Part shown: positions 45,341 through 52,672 of the stretch, piece by piece | How positions within the stretch are numbered: the stretch's first letter is position 1 | How the letters are laid out: each line of letters opens with the position of its first letter | Source: Chryseobacterium oranimense | Lineage (GTDB): Bacteria > Bacteroidota > Bacteroidia > Flavobacteriales > Weeksellaceae | NCBI RefSeq assembly: GCF_025244725.1 | Contig: NZ_CP104203.1 | Location: forward strand, 186,001-250,000 | DNA length: 64,000 nt | Reading direction: 5' to 3' | Program-made: the position numbers and the translations under genes | Notes under the pieces: generated by a model | Databases searched by the model: none | The model's input: only the letters and a program-made list of their open reading frames with translations | Told to the model about the DNA's origin: nothing

Positions 45341-46480
45341 ATGAACTTTAATACAAAAGTAATTCACGGAGGGCAGCACCACGAGTCTGCAACAGGTTCT
45401 GTAAATGTTCCTGTATTTTTAACTTCTACATTTGCACAAAAAAGTCCGGGAGTACATTCAGGATACGAATATTCAAGAGCTGCCAACCCTACAAGACAGG
45501 CTTTGGAAGACTCCCTTGCAAGCATTGAGAACGGAGCGCGAGGACTTGCTTTCGGTTCTGGACTTGCAGCCATCGACTGTGTTTTGAAATTATTAAACCC
45601 GGGTGATGAGGTAGTTGCTGTAGATGATCTTTACGGAGGTACTTACAGAATGTTTACCAGACTTTTTGAAAAATACCAGCTGAAATTTACATTCGTGAAT
45701 TTCGACGATGTTTCCAAAATTGCTGACGTTCTTACGGATAAAACTAAACTGATCTGGTTAGAAACTCCAACCAACCCATTGATGAAGCTTGTAGATATTA
45801 AAGCAGTAGTTGAAATAGCTAAAGGAAAAGATATTCTTGTTGCTGTTGATAATACTTTTGCTACACCATATATCCAGAGACCTATTGATCTTGGAGCAGA
45901 TATCGTCATGCACTCAGCTACTAAATATCTGGGAGGACATTCTGATGTTATTGCCGGTGCATTAATTGCAAAAGATGCTGAATTAGGAGAAAAACTTCAT
46001 TTTATCCAGTTTGCAAGCGGTGGTATCTTAGGACCTCACGATTCTTACCTTGTTTTAAGAGGAATCAAAACCTTGGCATTAAGAATGCAGCGCCATTCAG
46101 ATAACGGACTTGCTGTAGCCAAATATCTTGAAACCCATCCTGCAGTAGACAGAGTAATCTACCCGGGACTGGAATCTCACCCTCAGTATGAACTTGCCAA
46201 ATCCCAGATGAAAGAACCTGGAGGAATGGTTTCTTTCACCTTTAAATCAGGGAAGAAAGAAGATGCTGTGAAATTCCTTGAAAAGGTTAAGGTATTCACT
46301 TTAGCAGAGTCTTTAGGAGGAGTTGAATCTTTAGCCAACCATCCTGCGTTAATGACACATGCTTCCATTCCTGCAGACAAACGTGAGGAATTGGGTATTA
46401 CGGATGATCTGGTTCGTTTAAGTGTTGGTATTGAAGATGCAGAAGATCTTATTGCGGATCTTGAAAGAGCTTTTTCTTAA
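45341..46480 (+). CDS. metB: Cystathionine gamma-synthase (or trans-sulfuration PLP enzyme)
   Basis: The 379-aa enzyme of the Cys/Met metabolism PLP family joins O-acyl-homoserine with cysteine to give cystathionine. The YEYSRAANPTRQALE motif marks the family. The PLP lysine lies in HSATKYLGGHSDVIAGAL, with DNTFATPYIQRPIDLGAD before it. GGVESLANHPALMTHASI near the C-terminus is typical of gamma-synthase and gamma-lyase proteins. The sequence alone does not separate synthase from lyase with certainty. The gene starts 70 bp after gldC. Confidence 0.9.
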   Translation: MNFNTKVIHGGQHHESATGSVNVPVFLTSTFAQKSPGVHSGYEYSRAANPTRQALEDSLASIENGARGLAFGSGLAAIDCVLKLLNPGDEVVAVDDLYGGTYRMFTRLFEKYQLKFTFVNFDDVSKIADVLTDKTKLIWLETPTNPLMKLVDIKAVVEIAKGKDILVAVDNTFATPYIQRPIDLGADIVMHSATKYLGGHSDVIAGALIAKDAELGEKLHFIQFASGGILGPHDSYLVLRGIKTLALRMQRHSDNGLAVAKYLETHPAVDRVIYPGLESHPQYELAKSQMKEPGGMVSFTFKSGKKEDAVKFLEKVKVFTLAESLGGVESLANHPALMTHASIPADKREELGITDDLVRLSVGIEDAEDLIADLERAFS

Positions 46481-46500
46481 CCCTTTAAAATAAACTAATA

Positions 46501-46986
46501 ATGAGAAAGATTCTGTTTTTTCTGATTTTGATTTTTTTCAGTCAGATTACCTATTCTCAGGTAAAAACTACCGATGATTTGTATAAAACAGCCAAGAAGC
46601 TTGACAGTTTGATGTTTGACGTAGGATTTAATAAATGCGATCTTTCTCATTATAAATCTATAGTCAGTAACGATCTGGAATTTTACCATGATAAAGGAGG
46701 GATCACTTCCGGAGAAAAAGCCTTTACCGCTTCCATTAAAAATAATATCTGCGGAGGCCCGAATAAGGTAAGACGGGATCTTGTTCCCAACAGCATGAAA
46801 GTGTATCCCTTATACAATAATAATGTGCTGTATGCTTTTGTACAGGAAGGCGAACATGAATTTTTCGAATTTTCCAACGGGAAATGGGTGAAAGGAAGCC
46901 GGGCAAAATTTACTATTTTATGGCTGCTGGAGGACAAGCAGTGGAAAATGAAACGTGTCCTGAGTTTCGATCACCATATGGATTAA
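46501..46986 (+). CDS. Exported NTF2-like (DUF4440) protein
   Basis: The 161-aa precursor has a signal peptide (about residues 1-20, ending ITYSQ) and a single NTF2-fold domain of DUF4440 type: LDSLMFDVGFNKCDLSHYKS, then NDLEFYHDKGGI, and an end strand FTILWLLEDKQWKMKRVLSFDHH. It lies 20 bp after metB on the same strand. Its function is unknown; the cone-shaped fold usually binds a small hydrophobic ligand. Confidence 0.85.
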   Translation: MRKILFFLILIFFSQITYSQVKTTDDLYKTAKKLDSLMFDVGFNKCDLSHYKSIVSNDLEFYHDKGGITSGEKAFTASIKNNICGGPNKVRRDLVPNSMKVYPLYNNNVLYAFVQEGEHEFFEFSNGKWVKGSRAKFTILWLLEDKQWKMKRVLSFDHHMD

Positions 46987-46991
46987 TTAAT

Positions 46992-47444
46992 ATGAAAAAT
47001 ACCAGAAAAGCAACCATTGAAGATTTAGAACAATTAGCAGGATTGTTTGACCAATACAGGATTTTTTATCACAAAGAATCAGATATTCCTTCCGCTGAAC
47101 ACTTCCTCAGAGAAAGAATTGAGCATCAGGATTCTGAAATTTTTGTAGCAGAAAATAATGGGCAACTAACTGGATTTGTTCAGCTATATCCTATATTTTC
47201 ATCTACAAGGATGCAGCGCTATTGGTTGTTGAACGATCTTTACGTCAACCAAAATTACAGGGGAAAAGGGTATTCCAAAGAGCTGATTGAAGAAGCAAAA
47301 AACCTTTGCAGATCATCCAATGCATGCGGAGTACTTCTCGAAACCGGAAAAAGCAATGATGTAGGAAATCAGCTCTATCCCGCATGTGGCTTTGAACTCT
47401 ATGATTCTGTGAATTTTTATGAATGGACGAACAAAGAGAATTAA
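46992..47444 (+). CDS. GNAT family N-acetyltransferase
   Basis: The 150-aa protein has a standard GNAT fold. RKATIEDLEQLAGLFDQYRI opens it, and the acetyl-CoA loop NQNYRGKGYSKELIEEAKN lies at about residues 83-101. LYPACGFELYDSVNFYEW closes it. A longer frame starts at 46884 inside the DUF4440 gene; the ATG at 46992, 5 bp after that gene's stop, is preferred. The acceptor is unknown. Confidence 0.88.
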   Translation: MKNTRKATIEDLEQLAGLFDQYRIFYHKESDIPSAEHFLRERIEHQDSEIFVAENNGQLTGFVQLYPIFSSTRMQRYWLLNDLYVNQNYRGKGYSKELIEEAKNLCRSSNACGVLLETGKSNDVGNQLYPACGFELYDSVNFYEWTNKEN

Positions 47445-47533
47445 AATGTGAATGGTCAACAGTAAATAATACATTTTATAATATTGACCATAATCACTCA
47501 TTGCTTATTACTCATCACTTATAATTAAATAAT

Positions 47534-48040
47534 ATGTCAGATTTTCAAAAATACATACAAAGATATCTTGATCAGATTCCTTTTGGAAACTGGATTGAAG
47601 AATTAAAAAAATCAGGAGAGAAAACGATTGCTCTGTATTCAAATCTTACTGAAGGGCAGTCCCTTTTTGCTTATGCTGAAGGAAAATGGACCCTGAAAGA
47701 GCTTTTGCTGCATTTATCAGATTCTGAAAGAGTATTTCAGTATAGATTATTGGTTTTTGCCAGGGGAGACAAGGCGGCGTTGCCTGGTTTTGATGAGGAA
47801 GACTATGCAGCCCATTCTTTTGCGAATAAAAGATCTTTGGAATCTTTACTGGAAGAATATAAAACAATACGGAAATCTTCCCAAATCCTGGTTGAAAGCC
47901 TCGAACCATCTGCTCTGAAAAATATAGGAACGGCTAATGGAAATGAATTGGCTGCAGAAACAGTTGGTAAACTGATCGTAGGACACAATTATCATCATTT
48001 ACATATTATTGAGGAGAGATATTTGCCGGGATTGAAATAA
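47534..48040 (+). CDS. DinB family protein
   Basis: The 168-aa four-helix protein belongs to the DinB/YfiT superfamily of putative metal-dependent enzymes. The likely metal ligands are His in ELLLHLSDSERVF (about residue 61) and the two His in VGHNYHHLHIIEERY near the C-terminus. Related proteins are bacillithiol S-transferases or thiol-dependent detoxification enzymes. The role here is unknown. The upstream gap (47447-47531) contains a degenerate inverted repeat. Confidence 0.86.
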   Translation: MSDFQKYIQRYLDQIPFGNWIEELKKSGEKTIALYSNLTEGQSLFAYAEGKWTLKELLLHLSDSERVFQYRLLVFARGDKAALPGFDEEDYAAHSFANKRSLESLLEEYKTIRKSSQILVESLEPSALKNIGTANGNELAAETVGKLIVGHNYHHLHIIEERYLPGLK

Positions 48041-48072
48041 AAATCGGGATCCAAATTTAAATGATACTTATA

Positions 48073-48143
48073 AAATTCAATAGGAACGGGCTTTAGCCCG
48101 TTTTTTTATGGAAAATTATTTAAATATGGCTTTAGCCAAAATA
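48073..48143 (+). repeat. REP copy 1 (left of the Y1 transposase)
   Basis: Two palindromes in tandem: AACGGGCTTTAGCCCGTT and TGGCTTTAGCCA, about 30 bp apart, preceded by TTCAATAG. The same two-palindrome layout is found in copies 2 and 3. It ends 38 bp before the transposase start. Confidence 0.85.
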
Positions 48144-48181
48144 TAAATAAAAAATATTTATTTTTGGTTAAAACAACACAA

Positions 48182-48607
48182 ATGTCTTTTATTAAAATCT
48201 ATATTCATCTTGTTTTTTCTACAAAAAACAGGGTTCCATATTTAAATACATTCGACCTGCGGATTAAGGTATGGAAGCATATTAAGGAAAATGCCTCAGA
48301 AAAAGGTATATATTTAGATATGATTAATGGTTATTCCGATCATTGTCACTGTCTGATTTCTCTGGGATCCGGTCAGAATGTAGAAAAAATAGTACAACTG
48401 CTAAAAGGAGAATCTTCTTTTTGGATTAATAAAAATCAACTTACAACAGATAAGTTTTCATGGCAGGACGAATATTTTGCGGTATCTGTTTCTGAATCGA
48501 AGGTGGAAGCTGTGAGAGAATATATTAGAAATCAAGAGAAACATCATCAGAGAAAAAGTTTTACAGAAGAATATCAGGAATTTCTTGAGAAAAATAATTT
48601 TAAATAA
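48182..48607 (+). CDS. REP-associated Y1 (IS200-like) transposase
   Basis: The 141-aa protein is a single-domain HUH transposase. It starts MSFIKIYIHLVFSTKNRVPY, has the metal-binding HUH motif in YSDHCHCLISL (about residues 57-67), and a catalytic Tyr in AVREYIRNQEKHHQ near residue 121. This is the Bacteroidota type of REP-associated tyrosine transposase. It lies between palindromic REP copies in opposite orientation, as RAYT genes often do. The start at 48182 matches the conserved N-terminus; an earlier in-frame ATG at 48164 adds six residues. The gene is intact. Confidence 0.93.
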   Translation: MSFIKIYIHLVFSTKNRVPYLNTFDLRIKVWKHIKENASEKGIYLDMINGYSDHCHCLISLGSGQNVEKIVQLLKGESSFWINKNQLTTDKFSWQDEYFAVSVSESKVEAVREYIRNQEKHHQRKSFTEEYQEFLEKNNFK

Positions 48608-48677
48608 ATTTCGGCTAAAGCCTTGATGGTTCTATTGATTTTGTTAAATGGGCTAAAGCCCATTTCTATTGAATATT
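48608..48677 (-). repeat. REP copy 2 (right of the transposase, inverted)
   Basis: Read on the minus strand it has TTCAATAG, an ATGGGCTTTAGCCCAT palindrome and then AAGGCTTTAGCC, the same order as copy 1. It begins right after the transposase stop codon. Confidence 0.8.
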
Positions 48678-48826
48678 TTTGCTATCATAAAGAATAAAAG
48701 AGGGATAACAGGTATTGGTAATAGTATAGAAATGAAATAGAAACGAGTTTCATATCTTGGTATATTGCCGGACTGAATAACACAAACATAATAACCCATC
48801 ATAAACAATAAAACGGATTGAATATA
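48678..48826 (-). pseudogene. Possible membrane-protein remnant between REP copies
   Basis: On the minus strand an open frame (48653-48874) reads through both bordering REP copies. Its middle part has two hydrophobic stretches (SVLLFMMGYYVCVI and ISILLPIPVIPLLFFMIAKI) that look like a real membrane protein, while both ends are translated repeat. It may be a gene fragment trapped between repeats or an artefact. Confidence 0.35.
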
Positions 48827-48896
48827 AAATTCAATAGGAACGGGCTTTAGCCCGTTCGCACAGGATATTATCAAAATATGGCTTTAGCCAAAACTT
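48827..48896 (+). repeat. REP copy 3
   Basis: Direct copy of REP copy 1: TTCAATAG, AACGGGCTTTAGCCCGTT, then TGGCTTTAGCCAAAA with a spacer of different sequence. It ends about 95 bp before the next gene. Confidence 0.85.
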
Positions 48897-48990
48897 ATAA
48901 CCCTTCAAAAAACAAAACATTTATCTTCATATTTTTGGCTGAAATTCACCATTTCTTTACCTTTATGCCCAGGTTTGAAACCTGAAAATT

Positions 48991-49539
48991 ATGGAAAACA
49001 TTATCGAAATATTAAAATCCGGCGGAACCATCCTTTACCCTACAGATACCATTTGGGGAATAGGCTGCGATGCCACAAATATAGAAGCTGTCAATAAGAT
49101 TTTCGACATTAAAAAAAGAGAAAAAAACAAGTCCATGATCATTCTTGTGGAATCTGAAAAGAGACTCCAGGATCTTGTGGATGTTCCGGAAATGGCATGG
49201 GAGATTATTGACCTTAGCGAAAAGCCGGTAACGATTGTTTATGAAAATCCCCGCGGGCTTCCGAAAGAATTACTTGCTGAGGACGGAAGTATTGGAATCA
49301 GGCTTATAAAAACCGATTTCTGTAAAAAACTGATTACTAAGCTGAACAGACCTTTGGTTTCTACTTCGGCTAATTTCAGTGGTGATAAAAGTCCGATGAA
49401 GTTCTCCGATATTTCACCCGAAATTATTAAGATGGTGGATTATGCTGTGGAAGAGGACAGGGAAAAAGTTTCAAAATATTCAGGTTCTTCGGTAATAAAA
49501 ATATGGAGCGACAACAGGATTAAGGTTCTTCGTGAATAA
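48991..49539 (+). CDS. Sua5/YciO/YrdC family protein (threonylcarbamoyl-AMP synthase)
   Basis: The 182-aa protein has the YrdC fold: GTILYPTDTIWGIGCDATN at about residues 12-30, KKREKNKSMIILV near 41-53, and RPLVSTSANFSGD near 126-138. TsaC proteins make threonylcarbamoyl-AMP from Thr, bicarbonate and ATP for the t6A37 modification of tRNA. YciO-type relatives are similar and cannot be excluded. The gene starts about 95 bp after REP copy 3. Confidence 0.9.
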   Translation: MENIIEILKSGGTILYPTDTIWGIGCDATNIEAVNKIFDIKKREKNKSMIILVESEKRLQDLVDVPEMAWEIIDLSEKPVTIVYENPRGLPKELLAEDGSIGIRLIKTDFCKKLITKLNRPLVSTSANFSGDKSPMKFSDISPEIIKMVDYAVEEDREKVSKYSGSSVIKIWSDNRIKVLRE

Positions 49540-49609
49540 AATCCGTATTAAATATTTCAATTTAAAATCTTGCCCATGCATATCGGCAGGATTTCTTTTT
49601 TTTAATTTC

Positions 49610-49617
49610 TATCTTTG
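49610..49617 (+). promoter_or_regulatory. -7 box of the SnoaL-like gene
   Basis: TATCTTTG matches TANNTTTG and lies 27 bp before the ATG at 49645. The earlier in-frame ATG at 49615 overlaps the box and is unlikely to be used. Confidence 0.55.
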
Positions 49618-49644
49618 CATTCTTCAACTGATAAAAGACATACC

Positions 49645-49989
49645 ATGAACCATCAGAAGTTTGCTGAAGAATGGATCCGTGCCTGGAATTCCCATGACCT
49701 TGAAGATATCCTGTCCCATTATACGGAGGATATAGAGATTACAACTCCCATGATTGTAATGGCAACAGGCGGGAAAGAAAGTACATTGAAAGGCAAAGAT
49801 GCCGTCCGGGAGTATTGGAAAAAAGCACTGGACAAATTTCCTGATCTGCATTTCGAACTGATAAGCTCAACAGCAGGTGTAAATTCGGTGGCGTTGTTCT
49901 ACAGATCTATTATGGATAAGCATGCTGTAGAAGTCATGTTCTTTGATGATGATGAAAAAATTAATAAAATGTACGCCCATTATGATTAA
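49645..49989 (+). CDS. SnoaL-like (NTF2-fold) protein
   Basis: The 114-aa protein is a single NTF2-like domain. EEWIRAWNSHDLEDILSHYT opens it, followed by KGKDAVREYWKKALDKFPDLH and HAVEVMFFDDDEKINKMYAHYD. It is of the SnoaL/polyketide-cyclase-like type, which often binds or isomerises small molecules. It lacks a signal peptide. Its end overlaps an upstream frame of the cca gene, which begins 40 bp later. Function is unknown. Confidence 0.87.
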   Translation: MNHQKFAEEWIRAWNSHDLEDILSHYTEDIEITTPMIVMATGGKESTLKGKDAVREYWKKALDKFPDLHFELISSTAGVNSVALFYRSIMDKHAVEVMFFDDDEKINKMYAHYD

Positions 49990-50029
49990 TGGAAATGCAT
50001 TGCTAGAAAAAGACGATCTATTATTAACG

Positions 50030-51448
50030 ATGAAAATTAATCTTACCCAAAATAAAAATTTAAAACTGTTCAAGATCATTGCTGAAGCAGCGGAAAAAAA
50101 CAGCCAGTCGGTATATATTGTCGGTGGGTATGTCCGCGACCTTCTTATGAAGAGAACAGCATCTACAGATATCGATTTTGTGACAGAGCAAAGCGGGATT
50201 GAGCTTGCACAAACCGTAGCGCAGGATATTGATCCTAAATTAAAGGTTTCGGTCTTCAAAACTTACGGTACGGCCATGATCAAATATAAAGACCTTGAGC
50301 TGGAATTTGTAGGAGCCAGAAAGGAAAGCTATACCGAGAACAGCCGCAAGCCTGAAGTAGAAGGCGGAACACTGGAAGATGACCAGAAAAGAAGAGATTT
50401 CACCATCAATGCAATGGCAATTTCTTTAAATAAAGCCAATTTCGGTGAACTTGTAGACCCTTTCAACGGGGTTGAAGATCTTGAGAAAGGAATTTTAAGA
50501 ACTCCTTTGGAACCTGCTCAAACCTATTCCGATGACCCTTTGAGGATGATGAGAGCTGTTCGTTTTGCTTCAACACTAAACTTTGTGATTGAAGAGAAAT
50601 CCCTGAATGCTATTAAACAGGAAGCAGAAAGAATAAAGATTGTTTCTATGGAAAGGATCATGGTGGAGTTCAATAAAATCATGATGTCCAAAAAACCTTC
50701 CGTAGGACTGGGATTAATGGAAGAAACAGGACTTTTAAAGCTGATTATTCCCGAACTGATAGAACTGAAAGGAGTAGAAGAGGTAGAAGGGCAGACGCAC
50801 AAAGATAATTTTTATCACACCCTTGAAGTGGTGGATAATATCTCTGAAAATACAGATAATTTGTGGTTACGCTGGTCAGCACTTTTGCATGATGTAGGTA
50901 AAGCACCAACCAAAAAATTCGTTGAGGGAACCGGATGGACTTTCCATGGACATGAATTTTTAGGCTCAAAAATGGTAAAAACTCTTTTCCACAGGCTAAA
51001 ACTGCCATTGGGAAGTGATATGAAATATGTCCAGAAAATGGTGAAACTTTCATCACGCCCTATTGCCCTGATCACAGATGATGCTTCAGATTCTGCACTG
51101 AGAAGACTTCTGTTTGATGCCGGTGAAGATCTGGAAGATCTTTTTACCCTGTGCAAAGCAGATATCACGACCAAAAATTCCAGAAAACAGGACAGGTTCA
51201 AAAAGAACTTCGAATATGTAGCTGTGAAGATCAAAGAAGTGGAGGAAAAAGACCAGATCCGCAATTTCCAGCCACCCATTACAGGAGAAGAGATTATGCA
51301 GATGTTCAACCTTAAACCCGGAAAAGAAATCGGAATTCTTAAAGAAAAAGTAAAAGAAGCCATTCTGGAAGGTGAGATCCCCAATGACAAGGAAGAAGCT
51401 GAAAAATTTGTGATTGCCGAAGCTGAGAAGCTTGGATTGAAAGGATAA
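50030..51448 (+). CDS. cca: CCA tRNA nucleotidyltransferase with HD domain
   Basis: The 472-aa enzyme adds or repairs the 3'-CCA end of tRNA. The class II polymerase head has SVYIVGGYVRDLLMKR, the metal-binding DIDFVTE, and RRDFTINAMAIS, followed by DDPLRMMRAVRFA. An HD domain (WSALLHDVGKAPTK) lies at about residues 285-300. The ATG at 50030 is used; an upstream frame at 49943 overlaps the SnoaL-like gene. It is the last gene before a strong terminator. Confidence 0.94.
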   Translation: MKINLTQNKNLKLFKIIAEAAEKNSQSVYIVGGYVRDLLMKRTASTDIDFVTEQSGIELAQTVAQDIDPKLKVSVFKTYGTAMIKYKDLELEFVGARKESYTENSRKPEVEGGTLEDDQKRRDFTINAMAISLNKANFGELVDPFNGVEDLEKGILRTPLEPAQTYSDDPLRMMRAVRFASTLNFVIEEKSLNAIKQEAERIKIVSMERIMVEFNKIMMSKKPSVGLGLMEETGLLKLIIPELIELKGVEEVEGQTHKDNFYHTLEVVDNISENTDNLWLRWSALLHDVGKAPTKKFVEGTGWTFHGHEFLGSKMVKTLFHRLKLPLGSDMKYVQKMVKLSSRPIALITDDASDSALRRLLFDAGEDLEDLFTLCKADITTKNSRKQDRFKKNFEYVAVKIKEVEEKDQIRNFQPPITGEEIMQMFNLKPGKEIGILKEKVKEAILEGEIPNDKEEAEKFVIAEAEKLGLKG

Positions 51449-51471
51449 TTAAGCTTTAAATGTATAGATAT

Positions 51472-51515
51472 AAACGGTTACGGCGGGACTTTGTCCCGCC
51501 GTAACCGTTTTATAA
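51472..51515 (+). terminator. Terminator after cca
   Basis: A perfect 18-bp stem (AAACGGTTACGGCGGGAC) with a TTT loop is followed by a T-rich run, 23 bp after the cca stop. Confidence 0.9.
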
Positions 51516-51522
51516 AATAAAA

Positions 51523-51552
51523 TCCGGCCACTTCTTCGAAGAAGCGACCGGA
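51523..51552 (-). terminator. Terminator for the btuB operon
   Basis: TCCGGTCGCTTCTTC pairs imperfectly with GAAGAAGTGGCCGGA on the minus strand, followed by TTTTATTTTATA. It lies 61 bp past the stop of the surface lipoprotein gene. Confidence 0.75.
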
Positions 51553-51612
51553 AAAAAAACACAAATGATGAAAAAAAAATAAAAAATTATAATAATACCG
51601 AAGTACTAATTC

Positions 51613-52659
51613 TTAGTTAGGGTAAACAGAGTTTGAACCTATCCCCGAAGTAAATGATTTGATAACAGTTCCTGAAGTGTTGTAAACTACAATTTTACTG
51701 TCCTGGGTAAATCCGTTGGAATCAGAAGTGAAAATTTTATCATTGATCACGCTGAATCCGTATAAAGCAGAATAATCATCAACACTGTTCGCCACAGTGA
51801 ATAATGGTGATGAAGGAGCTGTTGTAGCGCTCATATCCATTCCGTATACTTTCTTTCCTGAAGTGAAATAGAATTTACCGTTGGAAATTTCAAGATTTTT
51901 TGCATCGGCAATTCCCGTTAAAGTAGTTGTTTTGGTGATGCTTCCTGTGCTTGATATCTGGTAGATATAAGAATTAGCGGCATCTGCAGCAATTGCGTAA
52001 ACATTTTGATTGTTGGAGATGATTTTGTTGATGTTTCCGGCAGGAAGAGTGATTGTCGACTGAACCTCGTTAGTAGAAGTATTGATGTAAGTGATCTTAT
52101 TTCCGAAACCGAAAGAAGCATTCTGTACGAAGATATTGTTTCCGGCTTCCACAATTCTCTCGGCAGCATCTGTGAAAGCAATTTTTTTGATGAAAGAACG
52201 GTCTGAAACTCTGTAAATGCTTACAAACTTATCACCCATATATTTATCATTCGTTACATAAATATTATTGTTGGCAAAAGCCATATAACGGGGAGAATTA
52301 AGTTCAGCCGTAATTTGACCGTTTGCTTTAAAATTGGAACGGTTGGCAATTTGGATCTTATTGGAATTGTTCAGCAGCAGATAAGCATTTTCACCATTGA
52401 AAGCAATCATCTGCAGAACATCACCTAGCTTTGCACCACCGTTATTAAATGCAAAAATATTATCCTGTTTAAGGCTTAGGTCTGCGCTTACAAATGTTAC
52501 GTCTGCCTCGGGCTTCCCGAAAGAACCTTCATTGGCAATTAAAAAGCCGTTACCGTAGAATATTTCCTGCTCTTCAACAGTATTGTCACTGCTACAAGAC
52601 ACAATGCCCAGAAGAAGTGTAAAAGCAAAAAGAAGATGTAGAAGTTTTGTCAGTTTCAT
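51613..52659 (-). CDS. Surface lipoprotein with propeller (DUF5074/YncE-like)
   Basis: The 348-aa lipoprotein has a lipobox (LLLGIVSC) and a beta-propeller-like domain of repeated strands (GNGFLIANEGSFGKPEADVT, then NNNIYVTNDKYMGDK). Several repeats end in NI-F/Y turns. DUF5074-type proteins often follow TonB receptors in Bacteroidota and probably help capture the ligand. It starts 13 bp after btuB; an in-frame ATG at 52698 overlaps btuB and is less likely. The riboswitch upstream of btuB suggests a cobalamin-binding role, which is inferred. Confidence 0.86.
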   Translation of the reverse strand: MKLTKLLHLLFAFTLLLGIVSCSSDNTVEEQEIFYGNGFLIANEGSFGKPEADVTFVSADLSLKQDNIFAFNNGGAKLGDVLQMIAFNGENAYLLLNNSNKIQIANRSNFKANGQITAELNSPRYMAFANNNIYVTNDKYMGDKFVSIYRVSDRSFIKKIAFTDAAERIVEAGNNIFVQNASFGFGNKITYINTSTNEVQSTITLPAGNINKIISNNQNVYAIAADAANSYIYQISSTGSITKTTTLTGIADAKNLEISNGKFYFTSGKKVYGMDMSATTAPSSPLFTVANSVDDYSALYGFSVINDKIFTSDSNGFTQDSKIVVYNTSGTVIKSFTSGIGSNSVYPN

Positions 52660-52672
52660 AATATTTTTAAGT

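Noticed and set aside
50815..51390. 191-aa open frame opposite the CCA enzyme gene
   Set aside because: Antisense to a well-supported gene, with composition typical of a shadow frame.
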